DNA of 64,000 bases from positions 1,860,001 to 1,924,000 of the forward strand of contig NZ_CP006882.1 of the NCBI RefSeq assembly GCF_000161795.2, in the 5' to 3' direction. The stretch's first letter is position 1; every line of letters starts with the position of its first letter. The position numbers and the translations under genes were made by a program. The notes beneath the pieces are model-generated. The model made no database searches. It was not told where the DNA came from and saw only the letters and a list, made by a program, of their open reading frames with translations. This document shows positions 28,417 to 38,405 of the stretch, one piece after another. The DNA is from Synechococcus sp. WH 8109. Its GTDB lineage: Bacteria; Cyanobacteriota; Cyanobacteriia; PCC-6307; Cyanobiaceae.

Positions 28417-30054
28417 GTGTTCGAATTCGCAGTCGCCGGGGTGAGTGAGCCGGTGCAGGCCACCGTTCCATGGCTGAGCCTGTCGATCCTGGTGCCGATT
28501 GTGGGTGCCCTGCTGGTTCCGCTAGTTCCAGACAAAGGCGAAGGCAAGCAGGTGCGCTGGTACGCCCTGATCGTGACGCTGATCACCTTCCTGATCACCG
28601 TCGCGGCCTACCTCACCGGCTACGACCCGAGCCTGAGTGGCTTGCAGTTGTCCGAACGGGTGAGCTGGCTGCCAGATCTTGGCCTCACCTGGGCGGTGGG
28701 AGCCGACGGCCTCTCGATGCCGTTGATCCTGCTCACCAGCTTCATTACAAGCCTGGCCTGCCTGGCGGCATGGCCGGTGAGTTTCAAACCTCGGCTGTTT
28801 TATTTCCTGCTGCTGGCCATGGACGGCGGCCAGATCGCGGTGTTCGCCGTGCAGGACATGCTGCTGTTCTTCCTGGCCTGGGAGCTGGAACTGATCCCGG
28901 TGTATCTGTTGTTGGCCATCTGGGGCGGCAAGAAACGCCAGTACGCCGCAACCAAATTCATCCTCTACACAGCCGGCAGCTCGTTGTTCATCCTGTTGGC
29001 CGCCCTGGCCATGGGCTTCGTCGGCGGCGGCACACCCAGTTTTGAGTACACCGCTCTTGCGGCCAAAGACTTCGGAACGGGCTTTCAACTGCTCTGCTAT
29101 GCCGGGCTGCTGATCGCCTTCGGCGTGAAGCTGCCCATCGTGCCCCTGCACACCTGGCTGCCGGATGCCCATGGCGAAGCAACGGCACCGGTGCACATGC
29201 TGTTGGCAGGCATCCTGCTGAAGATGGGCGGGTATGCACTGCTGCGCTTCAACTGTGAACTGCTGCCAGCGGCACACTCCCAGTTCGCCCCACTGCTGAT
29301 CGTGCTGGGGGTGGTGAACATCATCTACGCCGCCCTCACCTCCTTCGCCCAGCGCAACCTCAAGCGAAAGATCGCCTACAGCTCGATCAGCCACATGGGC
29401 TTCGTGCTGATCGGCGTGGGCAGCTTCAGTGCCCTGGGCACCAGTGGCGCCATGCTGCAGATGATCAGCCACGGCTTGATCGGTGCCAGCCTGTTCTTCC
29501 TCGTGGGTGCCACCTACGACCGCACCCACACGCTTCAGCTGGATGAGATGGGAGGCATTGGCCAGAAGATGCGAATCATGTTCGCGCTCTGGACGGTGTG
29601 TGCCCTCGCCTCCCTGGCCCTACCCGGCATGAGCGGATTCGTGAGCGAACTGATGGTTTTTGCCGGTTTCGCCACGGATGAGGCCTACACCCTGCCCTTC
29701 CGAGTGGTGATCTGCGGGCTGGCCGCCGTCGGCGTGATCCTCACACCGATCTATCTGCTCTCGATGCTTCGCGAGATCTTCTTCGGCAAGGAGAAAGAGG
29801 AGTTGGTGTCCCACACCAACCTGGTGGATGCGGAGCCGCGCGAGGTGTACATCATCGGCTGCCTGCTGGTGCCGATCATCGGAATCGGGCTGTACCCCAA
29901 GCTGATGACCGACAGCTACCGCAGCTCGATCGAAGCACTGGTGAGCCGAAACCTGGGTGCGATGGAACAGGTGATCTCGCCAACGGCCCCCTTGATTCGA
30001 GGTCAGGCCCCCGTTCCAGCGATCATCCAGGCCCCCGCCGTGGGCGCGTCATAA
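28417..30054 (+). CDS. ndhD: NAD(P)H-quinone oxidoreductase subunit 4 (NdhD1 type)
   Basis: The 545-residue antiporter-like NDH-1 subunit has about 14 membrane segments. The conserved acidic residue lies in [20 protein letters not shown], and the broken-helix region reads [20 protein letters not shown]. It starts with GTG at 28417. It follows ndhF in the same orientation and is probably co-transcribed. The short hydrophilic C-terminal tail rich in Ala/Pro is outside the membrane domain. Confidence 0.95.
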   Translation: MFEFAVAGVSEPVQATVPWLSLSILVPIVGALLVPLVPDKGEGKQVRWYALIVTLITFLITVAAYLTGYDPSLSGLQLSERVSWLPDLGLTWAVGADGLSMPLILLTSFITSLACLAAWPVSFKPRLFYFLLLAMDGGQIAVFAVQDMLLFFLAWELELIPVYLLLAIWGGKKRQYAATKFILYTAGSSLFILLAALAMGFVGGGTPSFEYTALAAKDFGTGFQLLCYAGLLIAFGVKLPIVPLHTWLPDAHGEATAPVHMLLAGILLKMGGYALLRFNCELLPAAHSQFAPLLIVLGVVNIIYAALTSFAQRNLKRKIAYSSISHMGFVLIGVGSFSALGTSGAMLQMISHGLIGASLFFLVGATYDRTHTLQLDEMGGIGQKMRIMFALWTVCALASLALPGMSGFVSELMVFAGFATDEAYTLPFRVVICGLAAVGVILTPIYLLSMLREIFFGKEKEELVSHTNLVDAEPREVYIIGCLLVPIIGIGLYPKLMTDSYRSSIEALVSRNLGAMEQVISPTAPLIRGQAPVPAIIQAPAVGAS

Positions 30055-30101
30055 ATCAAGTATCGATTCCGATTCATTCACGGCCAACCGTCCGTAAGTT
30101 C

Positions 30102-30119
30102 CAGGGGAACGCTCCCCTG
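30102..30119 (+). promoter_or_regulatory. Hairpin just before the LapA-like gene
   Basis: Perfect 7-bp arms CAGGGGA and TCCCCTG surround the loop ACGC, ending 2 nt before the ATG at 30122. The only Shine-Dalgarno-like AGGGGA upstream of the gene lies in the left arm. It has no T-tract. Confidence 0.5.
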
Positions 30120-30121
30120 CC

Positions 30122-30523
30122 ATGCGTCAGATCAACTTCGGCCTGATCTTCAGCTTCGGCCTGATAACGGTGTTCTTCACCCTGGCGAACACCAGCCCCA
30201 CGACTGTTCACGTGTTGCCTGGGGTCGAGTACACCCTGCCTTTGGCGGGTCTGCTGCTGCTGGCAGCGGGGTTGGGAGCCGTTTCGGCCTGGTTCTTCGC
30301 GGCCTGGACCGGGATGCTCAACAACGTTGAACAGTTCAGCAAGGCCAACGAATACGAGGCCCAGCAGGTGCGTATCCAGGAACTGGAGACCGACCTCAGC
30401 CGCTACCGCTCCACCGTTGAAACCCAGCTGGGACTCCTGCCTGCCACAACCGTCAGCGCAACCAGTGCTGGGAGCGACGACAGCGACCAGGCGGAGGTAA
30501 CCGACGCCAGCAGTGCGGCCTGA
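30122..30523 (+). CDS. LapA-domain (DUF1049) membrane protein
   Basis: The 133-residue protein has two membrane segments (about 6-24 and 38-62), then a charged helical stretch likely to form a coiled coil (about 68-95), then an acidic, low-complexity tail. This is the LapA/YciS-type pattern (DUF1049), seen in proteins that help organise envelope assembly in Escherichia coli. Its role in cyanobacteria is unknown. It lies between ndhD and scpA. Confidence 0.75.
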   Translation: MRQINFGLIFSFGLITVFFTLANTSPTTVHVLPGVEYTLPLAGLLLLAAGLGAVSAWFFAAWTGMLNNVEQFSKANEYEAQQVRIQELETDLSRYRSTVETQLGLLPATTVSATSAGSDDSDQAEVTDASSAA

Positions 30524-30571
30524 GGCAGCACTGGCGACACCGGTTGAGGACCGATACCTTGCCGGAAAAGG

Positions 30572-31483
30572 GTGAATGACTTGCTCCAGGTAGCCCCTAA
30601 AGACGGCGCTGATGCTGGAGCCCGCCTTGCGATTCGGCTGCTGCAGGACGCAGCGGAGCGAGGGGATCTGGATCCCTGGGATGTGGATGTGATCGCCGTC
30701 ATCGACGGCTTTCTGGATCAACTCCGGCAACGCATTGAAGTTCCCGGGCAGATGGCAGCCGCCCTGGCCGGACGGGGCGGCAGCTACGAGCGGGACCTGG
30801 CCGACAGCAGCGAAGCCTTCCTGGCCGCCTCGGTGTTGGTAGGACTCAAAGCGGAGATGCTCGAAACAAGCATGCTGCCGCCACCGCCCGAAGTCGAAGA
30901 TCACTTCGATGCCGACTTCGATGAGCAAGGATGGCTTGATCCGGCCTTTGATCTGCCCCGACGGCCGGAGCGCCATCTGCAGCGACGTCCTGTGGCACCG
31001 CCGCCCTTGCGTCGCCCCGTCACCCTTGGCGAGCTGATCGAACAGCTGGAATCGATTGCCGAGCAGCTGGAATCAGACGAACTCGAGGCACGCCGCCGCA
31101 AACGCCAAAAGCGCTACAGCAACCGTGAAGCCATCGCCCAGGTGGCCGGGCTGGCCCACCGCGAAAAGCTGCCGGAAACAACTGCAGCACTGGGCGTGTT
31201 TCTGAACGGTTGGGAGACCGCCCTGGACTGGGTGGGCTTCGATCAACTGGTGGATCAGTGGGAGGTGGCCGCCGCGGCGGACCTGGACCGGGATCGGGTT
31301 GGGGTGTTCTGGGCCCTGCTGTTTCTCTCCTCCCAGGGACGGGTTGAGCTGGAGCAGGAGGGTTGGCTCCACGGACCACTGCGATTGAAATTCATCCCTG
31401 CGAGTGGAACTGCAACGCAACTGCCGATCCGCAGCCTTCAGGTGCCAGATCCATCGCCGACCCGGACGGTCGTGGCGGCCTAA
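30572..31483 (+). CDS. scpA: Segregation and condensation protein A (kleisin)
   Basis: The 303-residue protein matches ScpA, the kleisin that links SMC heads to ScpB for chromosome organisation. The N-terminal part reads IRLLQDAAERGDLDPWDVDVI (SMC-binding helices), followed by FLAASVLVGLKAEML. An acidic and Pro/Arg-rich middle region (about 110-155) and a C-terminal winged-helix region (FWALLFLSSQGRVELEQEG) follow. It begins with GTG after GGAAAAGG. scpB is not in the window. Confidence 0.88.
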   Translation: MNDLLQVAPKDGADAGARLAIRLLQDAAERGDLDPWDVDVIAVIDGFLDQLRQRIEVPGQMAAALAGRGGSYERDLADSSEAFLAASVLVGLKAEMLETSMLPPPPEVEDHFDADFDEQGWLDPAFDLPRRPERHLQRRPVAPPPLRRPVTLGELIEQLESIAEQLESDELEARRRKRQKRYSNREAIAQVAGLAHREKLPETTAALGVFLNGWETALDWVGFDQLVDQWEVAAAADLDRDRVGVFWALLFLSSQGRVELEQEGWLHGPLRLKFIPASGTATQLPIRSLQVPDPSPTRTVVAA

Positions 31484-31529
31484 GGCCGGGTCTATGGTCA
31501 CTACCTTGTATTGACCCGACCAAACGCCA

Positions 31530-32708
31530 ATGAAGGCGATGATTCTGGCGGCTGGTAAGGGGACACGGGTCCAACCGATCACCCATGTGATCCCCAAGCC
31601 AATGATTCCGATCCTGCAGAAGCCGGTGATGGAATTTTTGCTGGAACTGCTCAAGGAGCACGGCTTCACCGAAGTGATGGTGAACGTCTCCCACCTGGCC
31701 GAAGAGATTGAAAATTACTTCCGGGATGGCCAGCGTTTCGGGGTTGAAATTGCCTACAGCTTTGAAGGACGTATTGAAGACGGTGAACTGATCGGAAGTG
31801 CCCTGGGGTCAGCTGGCGGACTCAAAAAAATCCAGGATTTCCAGCACTTCTTTGACGACACCTTCGTGGTGCTCTGCGGCGACGCGCTGATCGACCTTGA
31901 TCTCAGCGAAGCGGTACGCCTGCACAAAGAAAAGGGTGCGATCGCAAGCCTCGTCACCAAACGGGTCCCCAAGGATCAGGTGAGCAGTTACGGCGTTGTG
32001 GTCACCGATGACCAGAACAGAATTTCAAGCTTCCAGGAGAAGCCCAGCGTCGACGAAGCCCTCAGCGACACGATCAACACCGGCATCTACATCTTCGAGC
32101 CGGAGATCTTTGAGCACATCCCATCGGGTCAGTCCTTCGACATCGGATCCGATCTATTCCCGAAACTGGCCGAGCTCGGTGCACCCTTCTATGCCATCCC
32201 GATGGATTTCGAATGGGTGGATATCGGCAAGGTTCCCGATTACTGGCAAGCCATCCGCAGCGTGTTGATGGGTGACGTTCGTCAGGTGGGCATTCCCGGC
32301 AAGGAGGTGCGTCCCGGGGTGTACACCGGCCTGAATGTGGCCGCCAACTGGGACAAGATCAACGTCAGCGGCCCCGTCTACGTGGGCGGCATGACCAAGA
32401 TCGAAGACGGCGCAACCATCGTTGGACCCACCATGATCGGCCCCAGCTGCCACATCTGTGAGGGCGCCACCGTCGATAACTCGATCATCTTCGACTATTC
32501 GCGCATCGGCCCTGGCGTGCAGCTGCTCGAGAAGCTGGTGTTCGGCCGCTACTGCGTTGGCAAGGACGGTGATCACTTCGACCTGCAGGAAGCTTCGCTC
32601 GACTGGCTGATCACCGATGCCCGTCGTCAGGACCTGGTGGAGCCTTCCCCACAGCAAAAGGCCATGGCAGAGCTGCTCGGCACCGACCTCACCCAGGCAG
32701 CGAGCTGA
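31530..32708 (+). CDS. Sugar-phosphate nucleotidyltransferase with left-handed beta-helix
   Basis: The 392-residue enzyme has the nucleotide-binding start MILAAGKGTRVQPIT, the metal-binding Asp in LCGDALIDLD and a C-terminal hexapeptide-repeat region (about 270-345: GATIVGP, MIGPSCHI, SIIFDYSRIG). It resembles mannose-1-phosphate guanylyltransferases and glucose-1-phosphate thymidylyl/uridylyl transferases; the exact substrate is not clear. It would supply activated sugars for surface polysaccharide. Its last 20 nt overlap the convergent metF. Confidence 0.88.
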   Translation: MKAMILAAGKGTRVQPITHVIPKPMIPILQKPVMEFLLELLKEHGFTEVMVNVSHLAEEIENYFRDGQRFGVEIAYSFEGRIEDGELIGSALGSAGGLKKIQDFQHFFDDTFVVLCGDALIDLDLSEAVRLHKEKGAIASLVTKRVPKDQVSSYGVVVTDDQNRISSFQEKPSVDEALSDTINTGIYIFEPEIFEHIPSGQSFDIGSDLFPKLAELGAPFYAIPMDFEWVDIGKVPDYWQAIRSVLMGDVRQVGIPGKEVRPGVYTGLNVAANWDKINVSGPVYVGGMTKIEDGATIVGPTMIGPSCHICEGATVDNSIIFDYSRIGPGVQLLEKLVFGRYCVGKDGDHFDLQEASLDWLITDARRQDLVEPSPQQKAMAELLGTDLTQAAS

Positions 32709-33594
32709 GCCCGGCGCGATCGAGGATCATCGGGATCCGCTCCTCCGCCTTGATCGCCATCAGGTGCACGCCACGAACGATGCCGAGATAGCGCTTCACC
32801 TGTTCAGCGGCGATGGCCACACCCTCCATGGCAGGGTTCTCGGCACACTCCAGCCGATGGATCAACGCATCGGGGATACAGGCTCCCGGCACAACGCGAT
32901 TGATGAACCGGGCATTTTTGGCTGACTTCAGCAGAAACACGCCAGCGAGCACGGGCAGGTCCAGGGGGCCGGCCAGCTCGCGCTGGAAGCGCTCGAGCGC
33001 TTCAGGGTCCATCACCATCTGGGTTTGAACGAAACGGGCTCCCGCCGCCTGCTTGCGCTGCAACCGACGCTGGAGACCGCTCCAGCTCCTCGATTGCGGG
33101 TCGGCGGCACACCCGGCAAACAGCGTGGTCGCCCCGTTCGGCAGGGTGCCCTGCACGGGATCAACGCCTCGATTAAGAGCGTCCACCTGCTGCAGGAGCT
33201 TCACCGACTCGAACTCATTCACCGGCCGCGCATCCGCCTGATCACCCGCCCGCACCGGATCGCCAGTGAGACACAACAGGTTGCGGATCCCCAGCGCATG
33301 GGCCCCGAGCAGGTCGGCCTGGAGGGCGATTCGGTTGCGATCCCGGCAGGCCATCTGCAACACCGGCTCCAGACCGGCCTCAAGCAGCAACTTGCAGGAG
33401 GCCAGGCTGCTCATCCGCATCACGGCCCGACTGCCATCGGTCACGTTCACCGCATGGACACGGCCTTGCAACGATGCTGCCATGGCCAGCATGTGCGAGG
33501 GATCGGCTCCGCGGGGAGGCATCACCTCGGCCGTGAGCACCTTATCCCCGGCCTCAATTGCGCGCTGCAGCGCCGTCCTCAAGTCTCGTTCCAT
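32689..33594 (-). CDS. metF: Methylenetetrahydrofolate reductase
   Basis: The 301-residue flavoenzyme makes 5-methyl-tetrahydrofolate for methionine synthesis. Visible are EVMPPRGADPSHM near the start, the folate/FAD-binding LCLTGDPVRAGDQ and QTQMVMDPEALERF. The start is the ATG at 33594. It converges on the nucleotidyltransferase gene (20-nt overlap) and diverges from pedR across 67 bp. Confidence 0.93.
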   Translation of the reverse strand: MERDLRTALQRAIEAGDKVLTAEVMPPRGADPSHMLAMAASLQGRVHAVNVTDGSRAVMRMSSLASCKLLLEAGLEPVLQMACRDRNRIALQADLLGAHALGIRNLLCLTGDPVRAGDQADARPVNEFESVKLLQQVDALNRGVDPVQGTLPNGATTLFAGCAADPQSRSWSGLQRRLQRKQAAGARFVQTQMVMDPEALERFQRELAGPLDLPVLAGVFLLKSAKNARFINRVVPGACIPDALIHRLECAENPAMEGVAIAAEQVKRYLGIVRGVHLMAIKAEERIPMILDRAGLSSLPG

Positions 33595-33661
33595 TTCACC
33601 GGCCCACTATGCAGGATCAGACCGGTCGGCCGGACTAGCATGGCTCCAACGGCGGTCAGGC

Positions 33662-33940
33662 ATGTCCTCCCTCGACGGTGCGGATCCTCTGGAGATCTCC
33701 CTCTCTGCCAGGGAGATCGAGATCATCGAGCTTGTGGCCGAAGGACTGACCAATCAGGAAATCGCTGACCGGCTCACCATCAGCAAACGAACGGTCGACA
33801 ACCACGTGAGCAACGTGTTCACCAAGACCGGTTCCAAGAACCGGGTGGCACTGCTCAACTGGGCCATGGACAACGGCAAGATCTGCCGGGACGGCTTCAA
33901 CTGTTGCGTCCTTCCAGAACACGATCCCCCCTCAGCCTGA
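33662..33940 (+). CDS. pedR: LuxR-type regulator PedR
   Basis: This 92-residue protein is a stand-alone LuxR-type helix-turn-helix domain without receiver: LSAREIEIIELVAEGLTNQE followed by TISKRTVDNHVSN. Its C-terminus (GKICRDGFNCCVLP) with paired cysteines matches PedR of Synechocystis as I remember it. PedR senses photosynthetic electron transport through thioredoxin and adjusts light-response genes. The start at 33662 was chosen over much longer upstream frames that are antisense to metF. Confidence 0.88.
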   Translation: MSSLDGADPLEISLSAREIEIIELVAEGLTNQEIADRLTISKRTVDNHVSNVFTKTGSKNRVALLNWAMDNGKICRDGFNCCVLPEHDPPSA

Positions 33941-34112
33941 TCGTGGAGCTGACAGGCTCCGGCAGGCTTTGCAGGGAGGTGGGGCCTACAGGAATCTGAA
34001 ACAGCAAGGCGTATTCCAAGCAGGCCTCCACGCTCGACCCTGCGAAGCGCAGCATTCCAGTTGTGTCGTACAGACCCACCACTGGAAGGAGCCACCAATC
34101 AGAACTCCTCAA
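33897..34112 (-). CDS. Small hypothetical protein
   Basis: A 71-residue frame starts at TTG (34112). Its core, SDWWLLPVVGLYDTTGMLRF followed by AGSSVEACLEYALLF, reads like a real small soluble protein rather than antisense noise, and it fills a 208-bp gap that otherwise holds nothing. Its last 44 nt overlap the end of pedR on the opposite strand. It lies 36 bp downstream of the CYTH gene on the same strand, so it may be the last gene of that operon. I do not recognise a family and the start is uncertain. Confidence 0.45.
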   Translation of the reverse strand: MRSSDWWLLPVVGLYDTTGMLRFAGSSVEACLEYALLFQIPVGPTSLQSLPEPVSSTIRLRGDRVLEGRNS

Positions 34113-34148
34113 AGCTAAAGGAAATCTGAAGACAAATCCAGTCCTTCC

Positions 34149-34655
34149 TTAGGGCCAGCCAAAACGGCGACGCTGCTCTTCGGGCCAGGACTGAACCGGG
34201 TGCTGGGCCAGCACCGCATTGCTCCAGCGGGATTCCCCGGTGATCTCCTCTCCGCACCAGGGCGGAATCAGCAGATCCGCCTGGGCCGATGCCAGCTCCA
34301 CCTCCGCCAGCACCAAGGGGGCGTTCTCGCCCTGGAAACAATCCACCACCCAGTCACCACCAGGGCAATCCAAGGCGTAGCGGACTTTGTCCAGGCGGTG
34401 CGGCGCCAGATCCCAGAGGGCTTCGGCGTCCGCCACGGGAATCGGATATTCGAACTCATGGCGCACCAGACCAACGGCATCAGCAGCAGCCTTCAGGGTG
34501 AGCCAAGCCTGATCCGATCCGCGCAGACGCATCCTCACCGTCACACCTTCAGCACTGGCGGCCAGATATCCCTGACGCAACGGCTGTGCGGAGCCAGCAC
34601 TGCTGCGCCAGGCATCCGACCGCACCAGAAAGCGTCGTTCAATCTCGAGGGCCAT
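34149..34655 (-). CDS. CYTH-domain protein (triphosphate tunnel metalloenzyme family)
   Basis: The 168-residue protein begins with the CYTH signature ALEIERRFLV. The family motif ExExK appears as EIERR, with Arg8 in place of Lys. Further charged strands (VRMRLRG, WLTLKA, RHEFEYPIP, LAEVELA) match the tunnel fold that binds triphosphates and divalent metal. Members include inorganic triphosphatases and thiamine triphosphatases; the substrate here is unknown. It follows nadK with 3 bp between, in a minus-strand operon. Confidence 0.9.
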   Translation of the reverse strand: MALEIERRFLVRSDAWRSSAGSAQPLRQGYLAASAEGVTVRMRLRGSDQAWLTLKAAADAVGLVRHEFEYPIPVADAEALWDLAPHRLDKVRYALDCPGGDWVVDCFQGENAPLVLAEVELASAQADLLIPPWCGEEITGESRWSNAVLAQHPVQSWPEEQRRRFGWP

Positions 34656-34658
34656 GGC

Positions 34659-35609
34659 TCAATTCTGCGAGGGCTGCGCCGCGTGCAGGCTTCCCGCCCA
34701 GTGCAGCTTGTGGGACAGGGTTCGGTAGTACGACGGGCTTTGATTGAGCAACACCATCAGGGCATGGTGGCGCGCCTGCTGAACAACACAGCACTCCCCA
34801 GGCTCGAGCACCGTGCAGCCCACTCCGTCTTTCCATAGCTTTATCCTGTGATCCCCAGCCCCAAGAGGCCAGATCGCCAACCTGGCCCGGGGCGGCACCA
34901 CCAGCGTTCGGCTGGAGAGACTCATCGGGCAGATGGGGGCCACGATGATGGCATCGATGCCGGGATGAAGAATCGGGCCCCCTGCCGCCAGGGCGTACCC
35001 GGTGGAGCCCGTGGGGGTGGAGAGGATCAGGCCATCACCGCGCACCTGATCGATCACTTCCCCATCGATCTCGAGCTCCAGGGTGCAGGTGGGCGAAATT
35101 TCATCGCGATAGGCCCGCAAGTAGAAGTCGTTGAAGGCCCAGTGGTGCTCTTCATCGTCTTCGAGATCCGGCTGCTGCAACGGGCCCGGCGAAACCGCTC
35201 GATCTTCAGCAGAACGGCGATCTACCATCCCCTGAAGCATCATGCGCCGTTCAATCGCGAACTGATCGTCCTGAAGGCGTTGCCAGATTTGATCGCCGCG
35301 CAACACACGGCGATCATGGGTGAGAAAACCCAGATGGCCTCCCACATTGATGCTGAGGATCGGGATGTCATGCACCGCCAGGTGGCGGGCAGCCCCCAGA
35401 ACAGTGCCATCTCCCCCAAGCACCAGAGCAAGGTCGGGGAACGACTCCTCAACAGCCAGCAGGCCAGGGAAAGGATTCACCCGCGGCCCCGACATTGCGG
35501 TGACCACATGGGAGCCGAGGGCTTTCAGCTCCTTGGCACATTGCCGGGCCTCACGCTGGGCGGGCTGGCTGTCGGCCCGATAGATCACCCAGACCCGATC
35601 GAGACGCAT
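34659..35609 (-). CDS. nadK: NAD kinase
   Basis: The 316-residue enzyme phosphorylates NAD to NADP. The GGDGT motif ([16 protein letters not shown], about 80-95) and the substrate-binding [22 protein letters not shown] stretch are present (quoted in two known blocks, [11 protein letters not shown] and [11 protein letters not shown]). It lies between ndhE (18 bp upstream) and the CYTH gene. Co-transcription with NDH-1 genes would tie NADP supply to the electron-transport operon; this is inference from order and spacing. Confidence 0.95.
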   Translation of the reverse strand: MRLDRVWVIYRADSQPAQREARQCAKELKALGSHVVTAMSGPRVNPFPGLLAVEESFPDLALVLGGDGTVLGAARHLAVHDIPILSINVGGHLGFLTHDRRVLRGDQIWQRLQDDQFAIERRMMLQGMVDRRSAEDRAVSPGPLQQPDLEDDEEHHWAFNDFYLRAYRDEISPTCTLELEIDGEVIDQVRGDGLILSTPTGSTGYALAAGGPILHPGIDAIIVAPICPMSLSSRTLVVPPRARLAIWPLGAGDHRIKLWKDGVGCTVLEPGECCVVQQARHHALMVLLNQSPSYYRTLSHKLHWAGSLHAAQPSQN

Positions 35610-35627
35610 GACCCAGGTGTGCGGGAG

Positions 35628-35957
35628 TTACCAGCGCAGCAGGTTGAACTGCTCCATATCGACGGTAACGCGATTGCGATAAAGCGACAGCAGGATTGCC
35701 AGACCGACCGCTGCCTCAGCGGCGGCCACCGTGATCACGAACACAGCGAAGACCTGGCCGCGAATCAGATCACCATCCACGAAGGAGGAGAAAGCCATCA
35801 GGTTGATGTTCACAGCATTGAGCATCAGCTCAATGCTCATCAGCACGCGCACCGCATTGCGGCTGTTGATCAAACCCCAGACGCCGATACAGAAGAGCAT
35901 CGCGGCCACCAGGAGGTAGGCCTGCAGGGAGGGAAGTGTGGCAAGTAAATCGCTCAT
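35628..35957 (-). CDS. ndhE: NAD(P)H-quinone oxidoreductase subunit 4L
   Basis: The 109-residue membrane subunit (NuoK homologue) has three membrane segments. The conserved acidic residue lies in [20 protein letters not shown] and a second one in [11 protein letters not shown]; both are needed for proton pumping in the family. The ATG overlaps the ndhG stop by one base (TAATG). It is the last of ndhA-ndhI-ndhG-ndhE. Confidence 0.96.
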   Translation of the reverse strand: MSDLLATLPSLQAYLLVAAMLFCIGVWGLINSRNAVRVLMSIELMLNAVNINLMAFSSFVDGDLIRGQVFAVFVITVAAAEAAVGLAILLSLYRNRVTVDMEQFNLLRW

Positions 35958-36556
35958 TAGTCCGCTCGATTCATCAGCAGGGGAGTACGGGCCTTCTCAA
36001 TCAGGCCTTGATCGGCCACCTCACCGGTGACCACATCGGTGGCGAGCACATCGCGACGGGCCAAGACGATGGCGCCGATCATGGCCATCAGCAACAGCAC
36101 AGATGCCACCTCAAACGGCAGCAGATAATCGGTGAATAGGTGTTCACCAATGCGGGCCGTGGCTTCCTCACCCACGGCGGCAGGGCCGGGCAGCGACCAG
36201 GGGGTGGTGACCACAACACGAACCAGCAACGCCAGCAGACCGACACAGACGCCGGCGGACACCACACGGCGCGTGGTGAGGTTGGCGATGGCCTTGAGGT
36301 CTTCCCGCTTGTTCACGAGCATGATCGCGAACAGGATCAACACGTTGATCGCGCCCACGTAAACCAGGATCTGGGCCATGGCCACGAAACTGGCGTTCAG
36401 CAGCAAGTAGAGCCCTGCAACGGCCGTGAACACCCCGCCCAGCAGGAAAGCTGAATAGACGATGTTGCTGAGCAGCACCACACCCAGGGCGCCAATCACC
36501 ACAACTGCGGACAGCACCAGGAAACAGATCAGCTCGGTGGTTGTCGCGATGGTCAT
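35957..36556 (-). CDS. ndhG: NAD(P)H-quinone oxidoreductase subunit 6
   Basis: The 199-residue NuoJ homologue has five membrane segments, with [20 protein letters not shown] in the third. It overlaps ndhI by 4 nt upstream and ndhE by one base downstream, so translation of these subunits is coupled. Confidence 0.96.
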   Translation of the reverse strand: MTIATTTELICFLVLSAVVVIGALGVVLLSNIVYSAFLLGGVFTAVAGLYLLLNASFVAMAQILVYVGAINVLILFAIMLVNKREDLKAIANLTTRRVVSAGVCVGLLALLVRVVVTTPWSLPGPAAVGEEATARIGEHLFTDYLLPFEVASVLLLMAMIGAIVLARRDVLATDVVTGEVADQGLIEKARTPLLMNRAD

Positions 36557-37200
36557 GCGTCGCCCTCCTTGGCCTCACTGGAGGATTGTCCCTCATTCTT
36601 GGCTGTGGGCTTGGCTGGAGGTGTGAGGGTCTCCAACACCTGAGCAGGGAGCTGGCCAGCCCGGGGGCGATCGGTAGCAACACCATGGGGATCCATCTCA
36701 CCTGCCGGCAGATAGGCGAGCTCCCGCAGAGGAACAACTGAGGGATCGGTGGTGACGCTGGTGGGAAGGCGTCCGAGGGCGACGTTGTCGTAATTGAGGC
36801 TGTGGCGATCAAAAGCGGCCAGCTCGTACTCCTCCGTCATCGAAAGGCAGTTGGTGGGGCAGTACTCGACGCAGTTGCCACAGAAAATGCAGACGCCGAA
36901 GTCGATGGAGTAGTTGCGCAGCTCCTTCTTCTTCGTGGCTTTGTTCATCACCCAATCGACCACCGGAAGGTTGATCGGGCAGACCCGTACGCACACCTCA
37001 CAGGCGATGCACTTGTCGAACTCGTAGTGAATCCGGCCCCGATAACGCTCGGATGGGATGAGCTTCTCGTAGGGGTACTGCACCGTGACCGGGCGGCGCT
37101 GCATGTGGTCGAAAGTGACCGAAAAGCCTTGGGCCAGATTCCGGGCTGCATCGACTGCATCCCGGGTGTAATCACCGACCTGTTTGAGAAAGCCGAACAT
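36553..37200 (-). CDS. ndhI: NAD(P)H-quinone oxidoreductase subunit I (two 4Fe-4S clusters)
   Basis: The 215-residue ferredoxin-like subunit carries electrons in the connecting arm of NDH-1. It has two cluster motifs, [12 protein letters not shown] and [12 protein letters not shown] (about 64-75 and 103-114). Beyond the usual core there is a C-terminal hydrophilic tail (from about 170) rich in Pro/Lys/Glu. It follows ndhA by 59 bp. Confidence 0.97.
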   Translation of the reverse strand: MFGFLKQVGDYTRDAVDAARNLAQGFSVTFDHMQRRPVTVQYPYEKLIPSERYRGRIHYEFDKCIACEVCVRVCPINLPVVDWVMNKATKKKELRNYSIDFGVCIFCGNCVEYCPTNCLSMTEEYELAAFDRHSLNYDNVALGRLPTSVTTDPSVVPLRELAYLPAGEMDPHGVATDRPRAGQLPAQVLETLTPPAKPTAKNEGQSSSEAKEGDA

Positions 37201-37259
37201 GGTCTGAGGGGGAGAGAACGAAGCGGAACCGGGAGCGTGGAAATCCTAGGTAGGAAAAC

Positions 37260-38381
37260 TTAGCCGCCGAACGCAACGGGAAAAGCGAGCTTGAGAGCTG
37301 CTGTCACCAGAAGGTTCACCAGGGAAAGGGGCAGCAGGAACTTCCAGCCCAGATCGAGCAGCTGGTCAATACGGACGCGGGGGGTGGTCCAGCGAAGCAG
37401 GATCGCCACGAACACCAGCAGATAGGCTTTGAGCACCGTCATCACGATGCCAACGGTGCCCGTGATCACCTGCACCACGGGGGCATCGATGGGCTGGTTC
37501 AGCCAGCCGGCGAGCCACTCCACAGGGATCGGGAAGCCCCAGCCACCGAGATACAGAACGCTGACCAGAACGGCAGAGAGCACCAGGTTGATGTAACCCG
37601 CCAGGTAGAAGAGGGCAAATTTCATGCCCGCGTACTCGGTCTGGTAGCCGGCAACCAACTCTTCCTCAGCTTCGGGAAGGTCGAAGGGAAGCCGCTCACA
37701 CTCGGCCAGAGCACAGATCCAGAAAATCAGGAATCCCACCGGCTGACGCCAAATGTTCCAGCTCAAGATGCCGGCACCGGTCTGCTGACCAACGATGTCA
37801 ACCGTGCTCAGCGAGTTGGTCATCATCACGATGGCCAGCACCGCCAGAGCTAGGGGAATTTCGTAGCTGATCGATTGAGCTGCGGCCCGCAGTCCCCCGA
37901 GCAGCGAATACTTGTTGTTGGAGGCATAGCCGCTCATCAACAGGCCGATCGGCTGAATGCTGCTGAAGGAGATCCAGAGAAAGATCCCCACGCCCACATT
38001 GCTGATCAGCAGGTTCTGGCCGAAGGGAATGATGAGCCAGGAGATGATCACCGGCACCACCACCAGCACCGGGCCGAGGGTGAACAGCAGGCTGTCGGCC
38101 CGCGCCGGAATAATGTCTTCCTTGACGAGCAGCTTGAGTCCGTCGGCCAGGGGCTGAAGCACACCCAGGGCACCGGCATATTCCGGACCGATTCGCTGCT
38201 GGACAGCGGCGGAAATTTTGCGTTCCAGCCACACCGAAACCAACACACCCACCACTGCAGCCACCAGAACAAGCAGCATCGGCAGCGGCAGCCACAGCAG
38301 TCTCGCCACCTCCGGGGAGAAGCCAAACCCTTGCAGGGCCTGGCTAAAGCTCAATTCCAGGTCCAGTCCCGGACTCACCAT
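37260..38381 (-). CDS. ndhA: NAD(P)H-quinone oxidoreductase subunit 1
   Basis: The 373-residue NuoH homologue has eight membrane segments and contacts the quinone-binding chamber. Conserved blocks are [20 protein letters not shown] and [20 protein letters not shown] (about 227-247). It starts the ndhA-I-G-E series and lies 24 bp after the stop of gltA. Confidence 0.97.
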   Translation of the reverse strand: MVSPGLDLELSFSQALQGFGFSPEVARLLWLPLPMLLVLVAAVVGVLVSVWLERKISAAVQQRIGPEYAGALGVLQPLADGLKLLVKEDIIPARADSLLFTLGPVLVVVPVIISWLIIPFGQNLLISNVGVGIFLWISFSSIQPIGLLMSGYASNNKYSLLGGLRAAAQSISYEIPLALAVLAIVMMTNSLSTVDIVGQQTGAGILSWNIWRQPVGFLIFWICALAECERLPFDLPEAEEELVAGYQTEYAGMKFALFYLAGYINLVLSAVLVSVLYLGGWGFPIPVEWLAGWLNQPIDAPVVQVITGTVGIVMTVLKAYLLVFVAILLRWTTPRVRIDQLLDLGWKFLLPLSLVNLLVTAALKLAFPVAFGG

Positions 38382-38405
38382 GGTGTCGACGGAAGTGGGT
38401 GCAAC

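Noticed and set aside
28522-29529. 335-residue frame antisense to ndhD
   Set aside because: Composition is dominated by His, Gln and Gly as expected for a mirror of membrane-protein codons; no motif.
34848-35948. 366-residue frame antisense to nadK and ndhE
   Set aside because: It is fully covered by two well-recognised genes on the other strand.
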